A stretch of DNA of 64,000 nucleotides from Oreohelix idahoensis. Its lineage: Eukaryota > Mollusca > Gastropoda > Stylommatophora > Oreohelicidae. Within the stretch, counting starts at the first letter, position 1. Each line of letters opens with the position of its first letter. Location: NCBI GenBank assembly GCA_024509875.1, contig JAMPIV010012218.1, forward strand, positions 351,001 through 415,000. Reading direction: 5' to 3'. Below the pieces are notes generated by a model. The model was given only the letters and a program-made list of their open reading frames with translations. It was not told the DNA's origin and did not search any database. Below, piece after piece: positions 44,955-57,889 of this stretch. The position numbers were made by a program, and so were the translations under genes.

Positions 44955-46321
44955 TGTTACGACATGTGTTAACGATGTCGTCTGCTATAGTTTTTAGCAC
45001 GTTTAAAGTACGCATTAGAGGCTTGATAGGTTTTTAATATAGAATGGTTTTTCACGCTTCAGGGTTTTATTGAACGCGAATTGCATAGTTCGCTTGTGCC
45101 GTGGTAGTGTTGAATTAGTCACGCTTGACTACGATCTTGGGTCACCCTTCCGAATCTGAACTTCAAGCAAGTCAGATGTGTTTTGATTCACTCCCGTTTT
45201 TATAGGATTAAGTGCAGAAGTATATCTTTGAGATTTGGCTCGAGGGTCAGCCATAATAATGTTTTGATGAAGCGATGGAACAGTGATGGTTAAGTATAAC
45301 CATTGTTTATGGGAGTCAAGAAGTCAGGGAGTATTGATATATTTTTATGATTCGTTCTTGCAAACTAGTCGGTATCACTTTCGGTTGTCTGCATAGCAAC
45401 AATGCGTATATACAGCCTACTATGTTTTGTTGATGTTGTTTCCGTAACTTCATTATTTTTTTTACATAGACTGGGGTGTCAGCCCTATGCTAAAACCCCC
45501 ATTCTGGAAAACCAGGGTACTTGTCCTCTTTTCACACAACATGCCTAAGAAAAATTCACCGAATCTTTTGGCCGAATACCATCACCAACCAAGATCTGCT
45601 TACTCGTAGCAAGCAAGAGGACATGCACACCATCATAGCTGGCAGACACTGGAGCTGGGTTGGTCATGTCCTCAGAAGAGACCCCGATGCCATCACAAGA
45701 ACAGCTATGCTTTGGACCCCTGAAGGAAAGCGAAAGAGAGGCCGACCAAAAACAACTTGGCGGAGGACTGTGGAGGCTGAGATGCAAAGAATGAACCAGA
45801 GTTGGGGCACTGTACGAAGGATGGCCACCGACCGTGCAAAGTGGAATCAATTTGTTGTTGCCCTACAAGACGCCACTAGGCGCGATGGCCACTGACTGCT
45901 TTGACGGTCGGTGGTTAAGGATCGAAGAAGAAGAAGATGTTTTGTTGACAACGCTAAGAATTAATCTATATGACTGGAACGGACTGCACTATATAGATAT
46001 GAATAATAAGATGATTCCTGCAATGCCATGAACTGTTACATTAACTGTGATGTCTTGTATAATGTATTAAACATGCATTCATTTGGACTCAAAACAAGGA
46101 CTTTATCTGATCGATCAAGTTGGAGTTGGCTCCACTATTAAGCCATTCATTCTTAAATATAATTTGCACGATTCGCTGTTTTATGAAGGACACTAGTATT
46201 ATCAGTAAGTAGTTGGAGTTCAGAAGGAACAGAAGTCGATGTCACCCACTACGCTAACCGACTTAAAAGACCACCTAATCCTTGGCCCTAAATAATGATA
46301 CATAAAGAACCCGCTTCAACA
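44955..46321 (+). repeat. Element C 5' LTR, split by a LINE
   Basis: 44955-45433 and 45949-46321 match 56016-56866. The break at 45434 carries a LINE with TSD. Without it the LTR is about 852 bp. A TATATAGA sequence near 45991 and ATTAAA near 46063 are possible promoter and polyadenylation signals. Confidence 0.92.
45434..45936 (+). mobile_element. 5'-truncated RTE-like LINE with (GAA)n tail
   Basis: 503 bp between ATGTTTTGTTGA at 45422-45433 and 45937-45948. The frame 45521-45895 reads CLRKIHRIFWPNTITNQDLL, WSWVGHVLRRDPDAI, GKRKRGRPKTTWRR and DRAKWNQFVVALQDATRRDG, the C terminus of an RTE-like RT protein. The last 80 bp (GACGCCACTAGGCGCGATGG to GAAGAAGAAG) are the same as the 3' tail of the SINE-like elements, so this family is their likely mobilising partner. 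Confidence 0.9.
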
Positions 46322-47635
46322 GATGATGATCCAGTGTGGTTGTGAAATAACTATTTCACTTCAATAATATTAATCGACGATCAAGAATATCGTTTTTTTT
46401 CAATCTTTCCTTTCGATCAAAATAGAAATTCCATACGCATACGTACTAATGACGTAACTGACGTCACAACCTTGACGACAAAGGACAACCGTTGTAAACT
46501 TTTGTTCAACAAGACAGCGACATTGAAAATATTCAAAATGCCTCAACCGACCAAAGAATTTGTATCAAGGACTTATCAGTACTACATCCCACCTACAAAG
46601 TCCGTTGGCGCATGTTCACACTGTCGGAGTTTGTCGTTATTCAAAAGCTAAGTAGTTTTTTTTTGTGTGCCTTACGCAAAGTCAGTCCATGTTGTCCATT
46701 CACAGGCATGTTTTTCATGTCGGTTTTTATATGTTAAATGTTTTTTAATATATGTCTGCACGTCGTATTGTACATCTCAGCGGGTCGGTTGGAAGGGAAT
46801 CAGGATTTTTTGTTTAGTCAAAGTCAATTGACCGCAAAAATCCTGATCGTTCTTTTAGGTTAGTTGAGTAATTCCATTTGCAAAGCATCCATTGAGATTT
46901 GCCAGTGGCATACCGCGTTTGCTTCTGAATTTATTCGACCTTAGGTGTTTTAGCTGTAAAGTTACGTTATATTTGTGGTATTTCTAATGTAATTAGTTTT
47001 CATTTTATTCAGTTTTGTCATTTGTTCGTGCTATCAATTGTTAATTCTAACCTGACTATCTTTTATTTATGAATATATATTTTAACGTTCGTCTATGAGT
47101 CCACGTGACGTCATCCTTTTTAGTGTAATGTGGTTGACATATTTTTCAGTTGAATACTTTTCTACTTTCGATTTTGCTTCAGTTCATAGAATCATTTTTA
47201 ATGTTGGTAAGTCGTCAATAGTGGCGTGATTTCGTGTGGTAACACTTGGGTTTAGTGTGTCTTTTGTATTTATTCCTTTATAACTAATATTTTAATAATA
47301 ATAAGATGATTTAATTATAATATAACGATAATATAAAACATTTGATTAATTTTTACAAAATAAAACTTGATGACGAAATGACTGCATCATATTGCACTGG
47401 TAGTTCATGTCACTACTGTTTATACAGGTTGCATAGGGCATGATATGATAAAATATTGATAAATAATTATAAAATTAAATCTTACCTGGAATTTGGTAAG
47501 CATATGGTGGAATAATTAGTTGACTGTTATAGTCAGAGTACTACATTAGCCAATATGCACATATATAATTGATCAACGCATTTTATTGTTGAATAAGATT
47601 TATATTGGACCAAATAGATATATTAGTGGATTAAG
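46322..47635 (+). other. Element C leader
   Basis: 1.3 kb untranslated sequence. GATGATGATCCAG follows the LTR; a TGG-starting primer-binding site is not seen, though TGATGATCC at a 2-nt offset may be a mutated one. No gene. Confidence 0.6.
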
Positions 47636-50600
47636 ATGTTTATTTTAGAGCAGTTTGTTAAACTGGGAAAAGATTTTGGCTTTAAAGGACAAGACCTCCA
47701 TGATTATGCGGTGGCTGCACTAGCCAAGGCTAGACAAGAGGAAGCTGATAGAAAGGCCGAATTAAGGAGAGAACAAGAAGAACTTGAGAAAAATAAGCTG
47801 ATAGAAAGGCCGAATTAAAGAGAGAACAAGCAGAATTAAAGAAAGAAGAAGAAAGAAGAATAGAAAGAGAAGAAAGGGAAGAAATTGAAGAAGAAAACAG
47901 GAAAGAGAAGCAGAAGAAAGGTTAATACAGCTGCGTATGATGAATTAAGATTAAGAGATCAAGTAGCTTCAAATGGAAATAATACTGATACACATAATGC
48001 AATATCATCCAACCAAACTAGAAGCAATTATCATTTCAAATTACCACCATTCAAATTAAATTTTGATGATTTATCAGCATGGTTGTTACGCTTTGATGAT
48101 GTGTGTAAGGTCAATAAACTAGATAAATCTGCATGGTCACTAAAACTCAGGGTTTTTTAGATGGTGAGCCCGCAAGTGCAGCTCAGAATGTTGATCCAAC
48201 AATAGCTGGTGATTATGATGCCATAAAGGCTTTGTTATTACGACGTTTTCATTTAAATGAAGAAGGATGTAGACTAAAGTTTAAAACTCTTCTACCAGAG
48301 TCAAATAAAGATTTTACTGGGTTCATTGCGAATATACGCAATACATTCAATAGATGGGTTGAACTTGCTGGGGTAGAAAAATCCTACGATAAGCTAGTTG
48401 ATTTGATACTTAGGGACAAGGTTTTATCCTCTGTCAGCGCACCATTGTTTTCCTTTACAGGAGCGCAAACCACCCACTATAGAGGAATTAGAAAAAATAG
48501 CAATAAATTACTGTACTGCACACCCAAATGTTAGTTTATCTAATTCCCAATTAAGAGAACCATTTCGAGTTGCTTCCAATATGTCATATCATGGGTATGA
48601 CAGATCAAGAGCTCAAAGCCTTGATAGAAAATTTTCAAATAAAAGATATAATGACAATTATCATCAGGGGCAAAATAATTCTAACAATAATGGTAATTTC
48701 ATCCGAGGTAGGTGTGGTGAAAAATTCTAATACCCATATATAAATTAGAACATAAATGTAAAGCAGAAAGCAAATATAAGAAAGAAAGAAGAATGGAGCA
48801 AAACCAGTGCTTTCCCAATAGCGCAAAAGCCTGAGATTAATAACGCGGGAAGGGATGAATGCAAAATCTCTGCTTTCCCTGCTGCATTCTTCAAATAATT
48901 GTATCGCCACACCCCCTATAAAATATGTACTGTATTTTCTCAATGACCTAGATACTAAAACAAACATTAGTGTAATTACACGCACAAGGTTAACTTAGAA
49001 AGACAGACGGACGAACTAAGAGAGAGAGAGATGCACTGAGGGACACATGCAGTTATGCCGCTCGCTGTGTGTCGCTGTGTAAGCCATCTTGCACGCCGTT
49101 TGCATGGCCTGATTTTCAAAAAAACAGTGATGAAAAAAACTAACGACACGACATTAGGTTTCGAAAACAGGTTTAATTCTTATTAGGAAACATGACATTC
49201 CCCTGTTTTACATCTGATTCCTGACTTTATACTGATAGTACAGTTAAAAAGATGCGGACAGATGATAGTTAAAAATAAACAACTAAGATCGAAAAAAGAC
49301 AGTATTTTAAAATAAGCCATTTAGTCTCATGATAATTGTATATTCGGGTTTCTGAAGACTTGTGGACAAAGAATATGTAATTGGTTGTTTAAATAGTCCA
49401 TTAGATAATTAAATATTGGTAATAAAACATATAGAGAACAGAGATACTGTCATGTCGAGTCATATCTGCTTGGATGGAATGGCATGATTTTTTTTGAAAA
49501 CACGTAGGTGAAAGAAGGCTAAAATAATACGAAGTAGGGGATTGGCTTGATGTTGAAGGAAGCCGAGGTATGATTGGCTAACATAGATATACGAATCTAG
49601 TTGTTGATAGTAACACATAGTAGTGTGAGATTTTTTTTAAAGTTAATTCAAAAATAAAGATAGGCTTAGTCCGATTGGCCAAAGCATGTGACCTTAACGA
49701 AAGAGTACGCTGCTCGTTGCCATTTAAAAAAATATTCATAAGAACAGGAAGCGGTGACAGACTTGTGCTGTGTTTTATAAGATATAACTACAGAAATCAG
49801 TCTGGGACAGTGGGCAAATCTAAAAGTGTGCCATATTCAAATGCCTTATTCATCGTAACCTGTGTAGATTTTCTTTACATGTGGTAAGATTGATTTTATT
49901 GACTTTTTTATTTGAAAAAGGGTTGTGTATAAGAAAAGGCCATGACAAAAGGTTGTAATTAAATCCTTCCATAGCAGACTTAGGCATGGCCTAGTTGTTG
50001 ATGCATTATACTATGGGCCATTTAAGAAAGTTAGAACTACAGGAATATATATGATGATCATGCAGAAACATTACACCTATCTTATTGCATGGGGAAGTAT
50101 TGCAGGAATGGCAGAGGCGTAGCCTCCATTAGGGAAAAATAAAAGAAAACTGGTACCATTTGTTCCATCACATGAAAGTGGAGAAGCTAGGTTGTCAGAA
50201 GAGCTGACCATGTTCTTTTGTGAAATATATGTTTACAGGTAAATTTGGAGGAATTAGTTTGATATTAAGACAGAACCATAACTTGCTTTGACAGGGGTTC
50301 CTGCTGGTACTTGTATGATGCTGATACTGAATGATAGAGCAATTCAGCACTAGATCAAGGAGTCTCTGACACCTGCTGTTATATAAGAGGCTTAAGACCA
50401 GCGGATTGTGAAGCGTTTGGCCAAACTGACTGCAATTGCTGCGATTCCAGGGCTCAGATAAGTGATATCTGGCCTGGAACAACTTATTACTATTCCTGAA
50501 AGATCTCCTGTATTGAATAAAACATTCCTCCAAAAAGAATAACAGAGACCATATTATTAAAACTAAAGAACATTGGGATGATGATAAACCCCAAGCTGCT

Positions 50601-51477
50601 TCATAATACCAGTAATTAGATATATTAAAGAATATCCATTTGAAAATTGTACCCATGTACTATAGACATACTGTCTATTGAATGTAAATATTTTAATATA
50701 TATTTGTAATTATATTATGCAATCAAATTGATTATCATTGACTAAAGTCCTGACCAAAACAATATTTAGGCTCAGGACCAATAAAGTTTAATAGAAAATT
50801 TTTCATTATAAAATTTAACAGCTGGAGTTAGTTGAGTTTATCTTAGGATTTAATATTTGTTTGTATATGTTTTGTATTGAGATTATTCCACAACACTTTT
50901 ACAATACCCTAGACACTTAACGAAGCTATTATTCACATTGATCAAGAATAAGTCTGATTGAGATCGAAATGTGTTAGCAAGTAAGGTCTTCTGTATACAC
51001 ACCAAACTTATTATCTTCAGAAACCTTCACAGCTGATCTCATTCAGGACACTAGGTCCCCTATCCCCATATTTATACCTCATAAACTCACCACAGTAGGC
51101 AGCAATTTAGAAATCAGTCACCTCAGTTCAGGCATAACAATAATTATCAGCAGAAGTCAAATTGGAATAAACCATTTAATGGTAATACAAGTAACAATGG
51201 TAACAAGTGGCACAATAAGAATCATAATTACAGATCTAAAAATAATAACTACAATGGTAGACAGCGAAATAATTCTGTTGACCATCCCCGACATCGGTCT
51301 CAGTCACGTAGACCATCACAATTTGAGCACAGTGCAAGGGCGGCACTCACTACCGGTATGACACCGAGGGTCCCAGATGAAAATGCTCAGGTGCAATCAT
51401 CTGCTACATGTTATGCTGTTAATTATAATGTGGCAAATAGTTGCCATGATTGTAATCTTATTTTTCAGGAGCCAAAG
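47636..51477 (+). pseudogene. gag: Element C gag, interrupted by an orphan LTR
   Basis: The start at 47636 (MFILEQFVKLGKDFGFKGQD) resembles A's Gag start. An E/R/K-rich coiled coil with a short duplicated segment and a frame change near 47800 follows, then SNYHFKLPPFKLNFDD, LKFKTLLPESNKDFTGF and LRDKVLSSVS as in A. A frame change lies near 48455. The N/Q/R-rich nucleocapsid part is cut at 48712 by the orphan LTR 48713-51094 and continues in step at 51100 after the TSD, up to about 51477 where another 1-nt shift leads into protease. Confidence 0.83.
48713..51094 (+). repeat. Orphan LTR-E in element C gag, 2382 bp
   Basis: It starts TGTGGTGAAAAATTC and ends ACTCACCACA, an 8-bp inverted end pair, with TSD GTAGG at 48708-48712 and 51095-51099. 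Gag reading is continuous across the TSD. CTATAAAATATG near 48916 and AATAAA near 50775 are possible promoter and polyadenylation signals. The minus-strand 153-aa frame 50195-50656 resembles nothing I know. A solo LTR is the best reading; strand is assigned from those signals. Confidence 0.72.
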
Positions 51478-51482
51478 AAACA

Positions 51483-51761
51483 GTGCTGAATTGTGGACAC
51501 AGTTCACCAGTAGTTGGTCTTTCGGCTAATGACGGAACACATTCTCTAATATTCAATAGAGGGATAGTTAATGGTACAATAGTCTCAGTTTTGAGAGATT
51601 CGGGATCCACTACCATTGGAGTCAGGCAGTCACTGGTCTAGCCAAGTTGTGCTACTAATGAATATGTCAGTTGTATTATTTTTGGGGGTACTATTGAGTA
51701 CTATCCCACTGCAATAATTTATGTTAACACACCATTTTTTACAGGTGACGTTAAGGTTTGT
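51483..51761 (+). pseudogene. pol: Element C protease region
   Basis: IVSVLRDSGSTTIGVRQSLV with the active-site D-S-G intact (GAT at 51597). A TAG at 51639 follows at once. Downstream IIFGGTIEYYP and TPFFTGDVKVCMLKNPIADL match element A. The segment is short for a retropepsin, like the other two elements. Confidence 0.82.
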
Positions 51762-52852
51762 ATGTTGAAAAATCCTATAGCTGATTTGATGGTAGGTCGT
51801 ATCCACGGCAGTAAAGACTGTACACTGGAAGAAATTATAATTGGGAAAAATTTTTTTTTTATTACTGTAAATGCAGTGATGACTCGAGCCCAGACTCAAA
51901 TCTTAGAGAAGGTTGACACTCAGAATGTGGAACCATATATACAGGATGATACAGATGTTCAGTCACCTATAGATAGAGCATCTTTCGCAACAAAACAAAG
52001 AGAAGACAACTCTTTAAAAAGATTCTTCGCTCCGGTTAATAATTTTGATAATATTACCTCAAGCAACAAAAACAAACACTGGTTTAAAATTAAAAACGAT
52101 ATTTTAATCAGATGTTCCATGGACAAATCACAGGTTGAACAACAAGTTATGGTACCTTTATCATTAAGGCGTTATATCCTACGACATGCACATGACTCCC
52201 AATGCGCAGGTCACACGGGGTACACTCGCACACGTTCTCGAGTGTTATCTTCATTTTTTTGGCCAGGAGTCTCACGTGATGTATCACTATACGTTCGTTC
52301 ATGTACTATCTGTCAAGAAGATAAGTCACGAGGAACATTTCATACCGCTCCAATTCAGGCCTGTGATATTTCAGTACGTCCCTTCAATAAGATGGCCACA
52401 GATATCATTGGTCCTCTTTTACTTTCGGCCAGAGGGCATAGATTTGTCCTCACCTGCATTGATTTATGCACACGATGGTCAGAGGCAATCCCATTAAAGA
52501 CTACCACTACAACAGATGTAGCCGACGCATTACTAATTTTTTCTAGATTAGGTTTCCCTAGGAAACTATTGTCGGACCATGGGTCTCAATTTGTCTCCGA
52601 TACCATGGCTGAGGTAATGAAGACTCTTGACATCGGTAGAAACCTTAGTAGTATATATCACCCGATGAGCAATGGTGCAGTAGAACGGCTCAACCGCACA
52701 ATTAAGCAGTTATTGCATAACGTTACGGTCAAACACCCTCAGGACTAAGACAGAGTACTCCCGGCTGTCGTGTTTGCTTACCGAGAGGTGCCGCATGAAC
52801 AGACCGGCTTTCTCCGTTTGAATTAGTTTTTGGCGCTACACCAAGAGGTTCA
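51762..52852 (+). pseudogene. pol: Element C integrase
   Basis: 328 aa open frame. N-terminal part continues the protease (PIADLMVGRIHG), then zinc-binding H144, H151, C181, C184, and the DD35E core D214, D272, E308, complete. A TAA at 52746 replaces the Trp seen in A (PQEWDRVLPA), and a 1-nt loss near 52812 shifts the frame. It inserts element DNA into the genome with a 5-bp stagger, in line with the TSD. Confidence 0.9.
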
Positions 52853-54790
52853 ATGGGGCTAATAAAAGATTTACTACTCGACGCCGAGATAACTCAGGAC
52901 ACTCAGTCATCGTTTGAATATGTAATCAATCTGCGTCAGAAAATTATCGAGGCTTGCCAGTTGGCAACAGCTTCTTCTGAGGCTGCTAAATTTAAAGCTC
53001 GGACATTGCAAAATAGGAATAGACGATTACGTCAATTATTCCCAGGCGATGAGGCTTTCGTGCTACTTCCACGAAATGAAAATAGACTACTAGTTGCATG
53101 GATTAGTACTTACAAAGTTGTTGATAGAATTTCTGATGTTGACTACATTTTAGACATTAAAGGACATAGAAAAATATATCACATAAACATGCTTAAGGAA
53201 TTTCACACTCGTCCCGAACACGTACAATCTATTTTTCACGATCTGGATGACAAATCAATAGGTTCTTGTCACTATTCTAATCTATCGGTAATACAGGAAG
53301 AAGAATCCTCTTTTCCTGAGGTACATATGTTTTTACCTGTACCTACTTTACAGCCTACAGAATCTTGGCGGGAGGTAACCATTTCTCCTTCGGTTACACC
53401 GCAATAGCATCAACAGATTGCTAGTCTTTTACAATCTTTTTTGGATGTGTTAACTGACCTGCTTGGTCGCACATCAGTGATTAGTCACGATATTATTCTT
53501 AACGATGATACACCGATTCGTGTACATCCATATTCTGTTCCATTACATTACCTAAGTAAGACAACTCAGGAACTTGAACAGATGTTGGCTTTAGGGATTG
53601 TAGAGAGTAGTACCTCTCCATTTTCTTCACCATTGGTCATTGTTAGGAAGAAGAACAACAATATTCGTGTATGTGTCGACTATAGGAAGTTAAATGCTCA
53701 GACTGTGGCTGACAGTGAACCACATCCTGTTCTTGACGAATTACTTCCTCGTCTATCGACTGCAAAATTCTTCACAAAAATAGACTTAACAAAGGGTTAT
53801 TGGCAGATTCCCTTAACCGAAAAAGCCAAATATTATACTGCGTTCTCGACTCCACAAGGTCTTTACCAGTGGAACGTTATGCCCTTTGGGCTGATGAACG
53901 CACCGGCTACCTTTATTCGCATGATGCGAAAAATTTTATCACGAAGACAAGACATTATCACATACATTGACGACATATGTTTATTTAGTTCGTCATTTGA
54001 GGAACATTTTTCCGGACTTCGTTCTGTGTTGGAAATCTTAAGAGAAAATATGTTAACCGCTAAACCTACAAAAATACAAGTGACGTTCCATGAAATAACT
54101 TTTCTTGGACAGATTATCGGGGCTGGGCGTATTCATACAGTTCCCCATAATGTATCTAATATTTTTAATTTATCAATTCCTCAAACGAAGAAACAAGCTA
54201 GAAGTTTGTTAGGTCTCGTCCAATATTATAGTAGATTTGTACCTAATTTATCGTCCATCACAGCTGTCTTGTCCTCACTTTTGAGAAAAGACATGCCTAT
54301 GAAAGTTACATGGACTGCAGACTGCGACAAAACTTTTCATACCATCTTGTCACTTTTCTCAAGGCCACCTATTTTAAGGTTGCCAGATGCTTCTAAAAAG
54401 TTTATTCTCCGTACAGATGCCAGAAATTACGGATTAGGAGCTAGTTTACTTCAAGATCTCGAGGGAGTACTTCGCCCAACTCTTTTTATTTCAAGAAAGC
54501 TCACAGATGCAGAAATCAAGTACTCCGCTGTCGATAAGGAGCTTTTGGCTGTCGTCTGGGCGATCCAGACGCTGGAAAAATTCTTACTATGCGCACCTTT
54601 TGTGATACAAACTGATCAGAATTCGGTAGCTTCACTACATTGTTCAAATCATAAAAGCCCAAAATTAGCCAGATTCGTCATACTGCTGCAGCCGTTTGAC
54701 TTTATCATTAAGTCAATACCAGGAACGGAAAATGTAATGGCTGACGCACTCTCTCGAAACCCTGCTGAGTCAATTGAAAAGAAATTCTAA
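52853..54790 (+). pseudogene. pol: Element C integrase C terminus, RT and RNase H
   Basis: 52853-53407 holds the integrase C terminus (LRQKIIEACQLATA, RISDVDYILDI, YHINMLKEF), with one TAG at 53405. From 53441 a 449-aa open frame carries RT: D115 in KIDLTKGYW, YIDD at 175-178, FLGQ, KKQARSLLGL, then RNase H D326, E367, D392 and D434. All catalytic residues are present, the best-preserved RT of the three LTR elements. The integrase end and RT share one frame, showing directly that integrase lies upstream in the same polyprotein. Confidence 0.92.
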
Positions 54791-56015
54791 TTCAGGCGTT
54801 CAAGGATTGAGATTGAACTATACGTACATTTTTAATGATTCTGTATTACAACGTCATGTTACACGACTGATGTGTTATGAACTCGAGGCATACGAATAAC
54901 ACGTCGAAGAAACTTGCAATGAACTACTGTATGTTTACATTCTGCGCATAAACATTACGATGTTCCACGAGACTTATTTCAAGGTTTCAATTATCAACGT
55001 TTGGACTTTGGTTTGTGTCCATTCGTCTCTCACTCGTTATGATACACTCGAAAATGGATATTCGCGTCATCTTTGGACTTATCGTTTTCAAATGTGAATC
55101 GGATTGACTGAATGAACTCTGTCAAAATATATATTCATCCTTGCATGGAATACAGATGGGAACTTTTAACTCAGTCTTCATTGTGAACGATTATACCAAG
55201 ATTATCGCTTATGGAATGAAATTCTTCGTCACATGGAACAAACCATGAATTCACACATGGAAATAACAACGTTTGGATCTTCATAACGATCACTATTGAT
55301 TTCAATACTTATTTAATTAATAATATAAAAATATAATGTGAGAAAAAGAAGAAAAAAATAAAAGAAAGAAAAGAGAAAACAAAATACTCTCACACAATTG
55401 AATAATTTAAGTAAATATATTAATAAATATGATAATTATTATATGAAGTTAGCGAATAATGTTTACATAATTATTACATAATAGGATATGTATTATTATT
55501 TTGTTAGTTCATACATTAAGCTAATTAGATAGTAGTTAGTGTACACATATATTTCATTTTTTTAAATCTATTAACTTCTCACTATTTAACTTATGCTTTT
55601 TCCATTATTCTTTCCTTTACTTTACTTCACTTTTCTCTACTTTCTTCACAACGACACGATACTTTAGTTAAGTAGATTTATATCTATAATATCCTACACC
55701 TAGTACACTGATTATTTAGTTAATTTTTATTTTATTTAGTTAGTATATTTTAGGACACAACACAATATTTGTTAGCTAAGACATAATTTTAGTTACTTAG
55801 ATAATTATTTACTGACAGTTGACATTTTCTTTATTTAATTTAATATAATGTTCATGTATTAGATGACTGGTATGATATCGACATGTCTTACGACAATGTT
55901 CGAGACAGAACATCTTAGGCAGTATATGTTTTTTGTTAAATTTGTGATGTGATTAATCAAGCTATTTAAAAAAAAAATCTATAGAATAGATTTTTTCCCC
56001 CGTCGGTCACGGAAT
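54791..56015 (+). other. Element C 3' untranslated region
   Basis: 1.2 kb AT-rich, with a purine-rich patch at 55345-55385. No clear polypurine tract directly before the 3' LTR (it reads CGGTCACGGAAT). No gene. Confidence 0.6.
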
Positions 56016-56866
56016 TGTTACGACATGTTTTAACGATGTCGTCTGCTATAGTTGTTAGCACATTTAAAGTACGCATTAGAGGCTTGATAGTTTTTAATAT
56101 AGAATGGTTTTTCACGCTTCAGGGTTTTATTGAACGCGAATTGCATAGTTCGCTTGGTACGTGGTAGTGTTGAATTAGTCACGCTTGACTACGATCTTGG
56201 GTCACCCTTCCGAATCTGAACTTCAAGCAAGTCAGATGTGTTTTGATTCACTCCCGTTTTAATAGGATTAAGTGCAGAAGTATATCTTTGAGATTTGGCT
56301 CGAGGGTCAGCCATAATAATGTTTTGATGAAGCGATGGAACAGGGATGGTTAAGTATAACCATTGTTTATGGGAGTCAAGAAGTCAGGGAGTATTGATAT
56401 ATTTTTATGATTCGTTCTTGCAAACTAGTGGGTTTCACTTTCGGTTGTCTGCATAGCAACAATGCGTATATACAGCCTACTACGTTTTGTTGACAACGCT
56501 AAGAATTAATCTATATGACTGGAACGGACTGCACTATATAGATATGAATAATAAGATGATTTCTGCAATGCCACTAACTGTTACATTATCTGTGATGTCT
56601 TGTATAATGTATTAAACATGTATTCATTTGGACTCAAAACAAGGACTTTATCTGATCGATCAAGTTGAAGTTGACTCCACTATTAAGCTATTCATTCTTA
56701 AATATAATTTGCACGATTCGCTCTTTTATGAAGGACACTAGTATTATCAGTAAGTAGTTGGAGTTCAGAAGGAACAGAAGTCGATGTCACCCACTACGCT
56801 AACCGACTTAAAAGACCACCTAATCCTTGACCCTAAATAATGATACATAAAGAACCCGCTTCAACA
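56016..56866 (+). repeat. Element C 3' LTR
   Basis: 851 bp, TGTTACGACATG to CTTCAACA, followed by TACTC. It lacks the LINE found in the 5' LTR, so that LINE inserted after element C. Confidence 0.94.
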
Positions 56867-56871
56867 TACTC

Positions 56872-57567
56872 CACGTCTGAATAAGATGTCGGAAACAAAA
56901 GTATGTACTGATTTCTTTTTTTTTTTTTTTCATGAATACAATTACATGCCCATTTTAGGTCTAGTAATTACCCAAGGAAAGGTCTTCAGTTTTGTAGCTA
57001 TAGGTTTGTAATCAAATTCCATCCTTCATCTTTTCAAACTGATGGTACTCAAACGAACTTTGTGTGACTTGATTAATGTCAGCTGTGTAGATATTTAAAC
57101 TATGAACGAAACCTTTGCGTTCGAAACGATATGTTTATTTTAATGTCCTGTATTAAGAGATATCTACAGTTAGGTTTTAACCATCACAATTTATTCCATT
57201 CAATCTTGACTTTAAATATTGTACTTGTCAAACCGTGCGATCTGGTAATGTTGAATCTCTTTTCTTGCTTATTTTGAGCATACTTGACATTTAGAATGAT
57301 TCACATCTAAGAAATAATTTGTTAAGTATATCTTGGGGCCCATGTCTATAAAATTGTTAAAAGAATTAAGCATCTTCACTGGATCACTGTTTTTTTTCGT
57401 GTTCATGAAGTTCTCTTGCAAGTGCGTGGTTGTTTTTTGATATATATACATCAATTATATTTTCAACAGAGAACGGGAAGACGGGCATGTTAGGAACAAT
57501 ATGCGATCTGGTTTTGTAACAATCTCGCGCCAAAAATATAATCCATCTGAGAGCATAGAGGAAACAA

Positions 57568-57662
<95 letters not shown>

Positions 57663-57889
57663 TCACACAGTGTTTTTTATAATAAAAAAGGTGCTGGTAC
57701 TTTATAACACCAGTTTATGGTGTAGATGCAACCTGCTGTGTCATTCAAAAAAGTGCCGGTACTGTGTACCGGTGCGTACCGTCACAAAATAGCACTATAT
57801 ATACACATACCTACATAAACACACTGACAGACACGGAATACCGACAATTCATGAACACTTCAACAGCGCATAATAAAAAACATAGGAAG
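56872..57889. repeat. Old dispersed repeat and (TA)n tract
   Basis: 57000-57480 aligns at roughly 70-75% with 61960-62480 (shared TTTTTCGTGTT.ATGAAGT and ACAGAGAA blocks). A (TA)n tract spans 57570-57659. Two GTGC.GGTACT... blocks near 57691 and 57752 are alike. No gene. Confidence 0.6.

Larger units (their letters stand above)
44955..56866 (+). mobile_element. Element C: full-length Gmr1-like Ty3/gypsy retrotransposon
   Basis: TSD TACTC at 44950-44954 and 56867-56871. LTRs start TGTTACGACATG and end CTTCAACA; the 3' LTR is 851 bp. Order is gag (47636), protease (51597), integrase (51762-52748), RT and RNase H (53441-54790), so integrase precedes RT. The LTRs look about 2% different. Two later insertions: a LINE in the 5' LTR and a 2.38-kb orphan LTR in gag. 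RT-RNase H is one intact open frame; the rest has a few stops and shifts. Confidence 0.92.

Noticed and set aside
50195..50656. 153-aa minus-strand frame
   Set aside because: No domain resemblance, position inside an orphan LTR, and AT-rich composition suggest chance.
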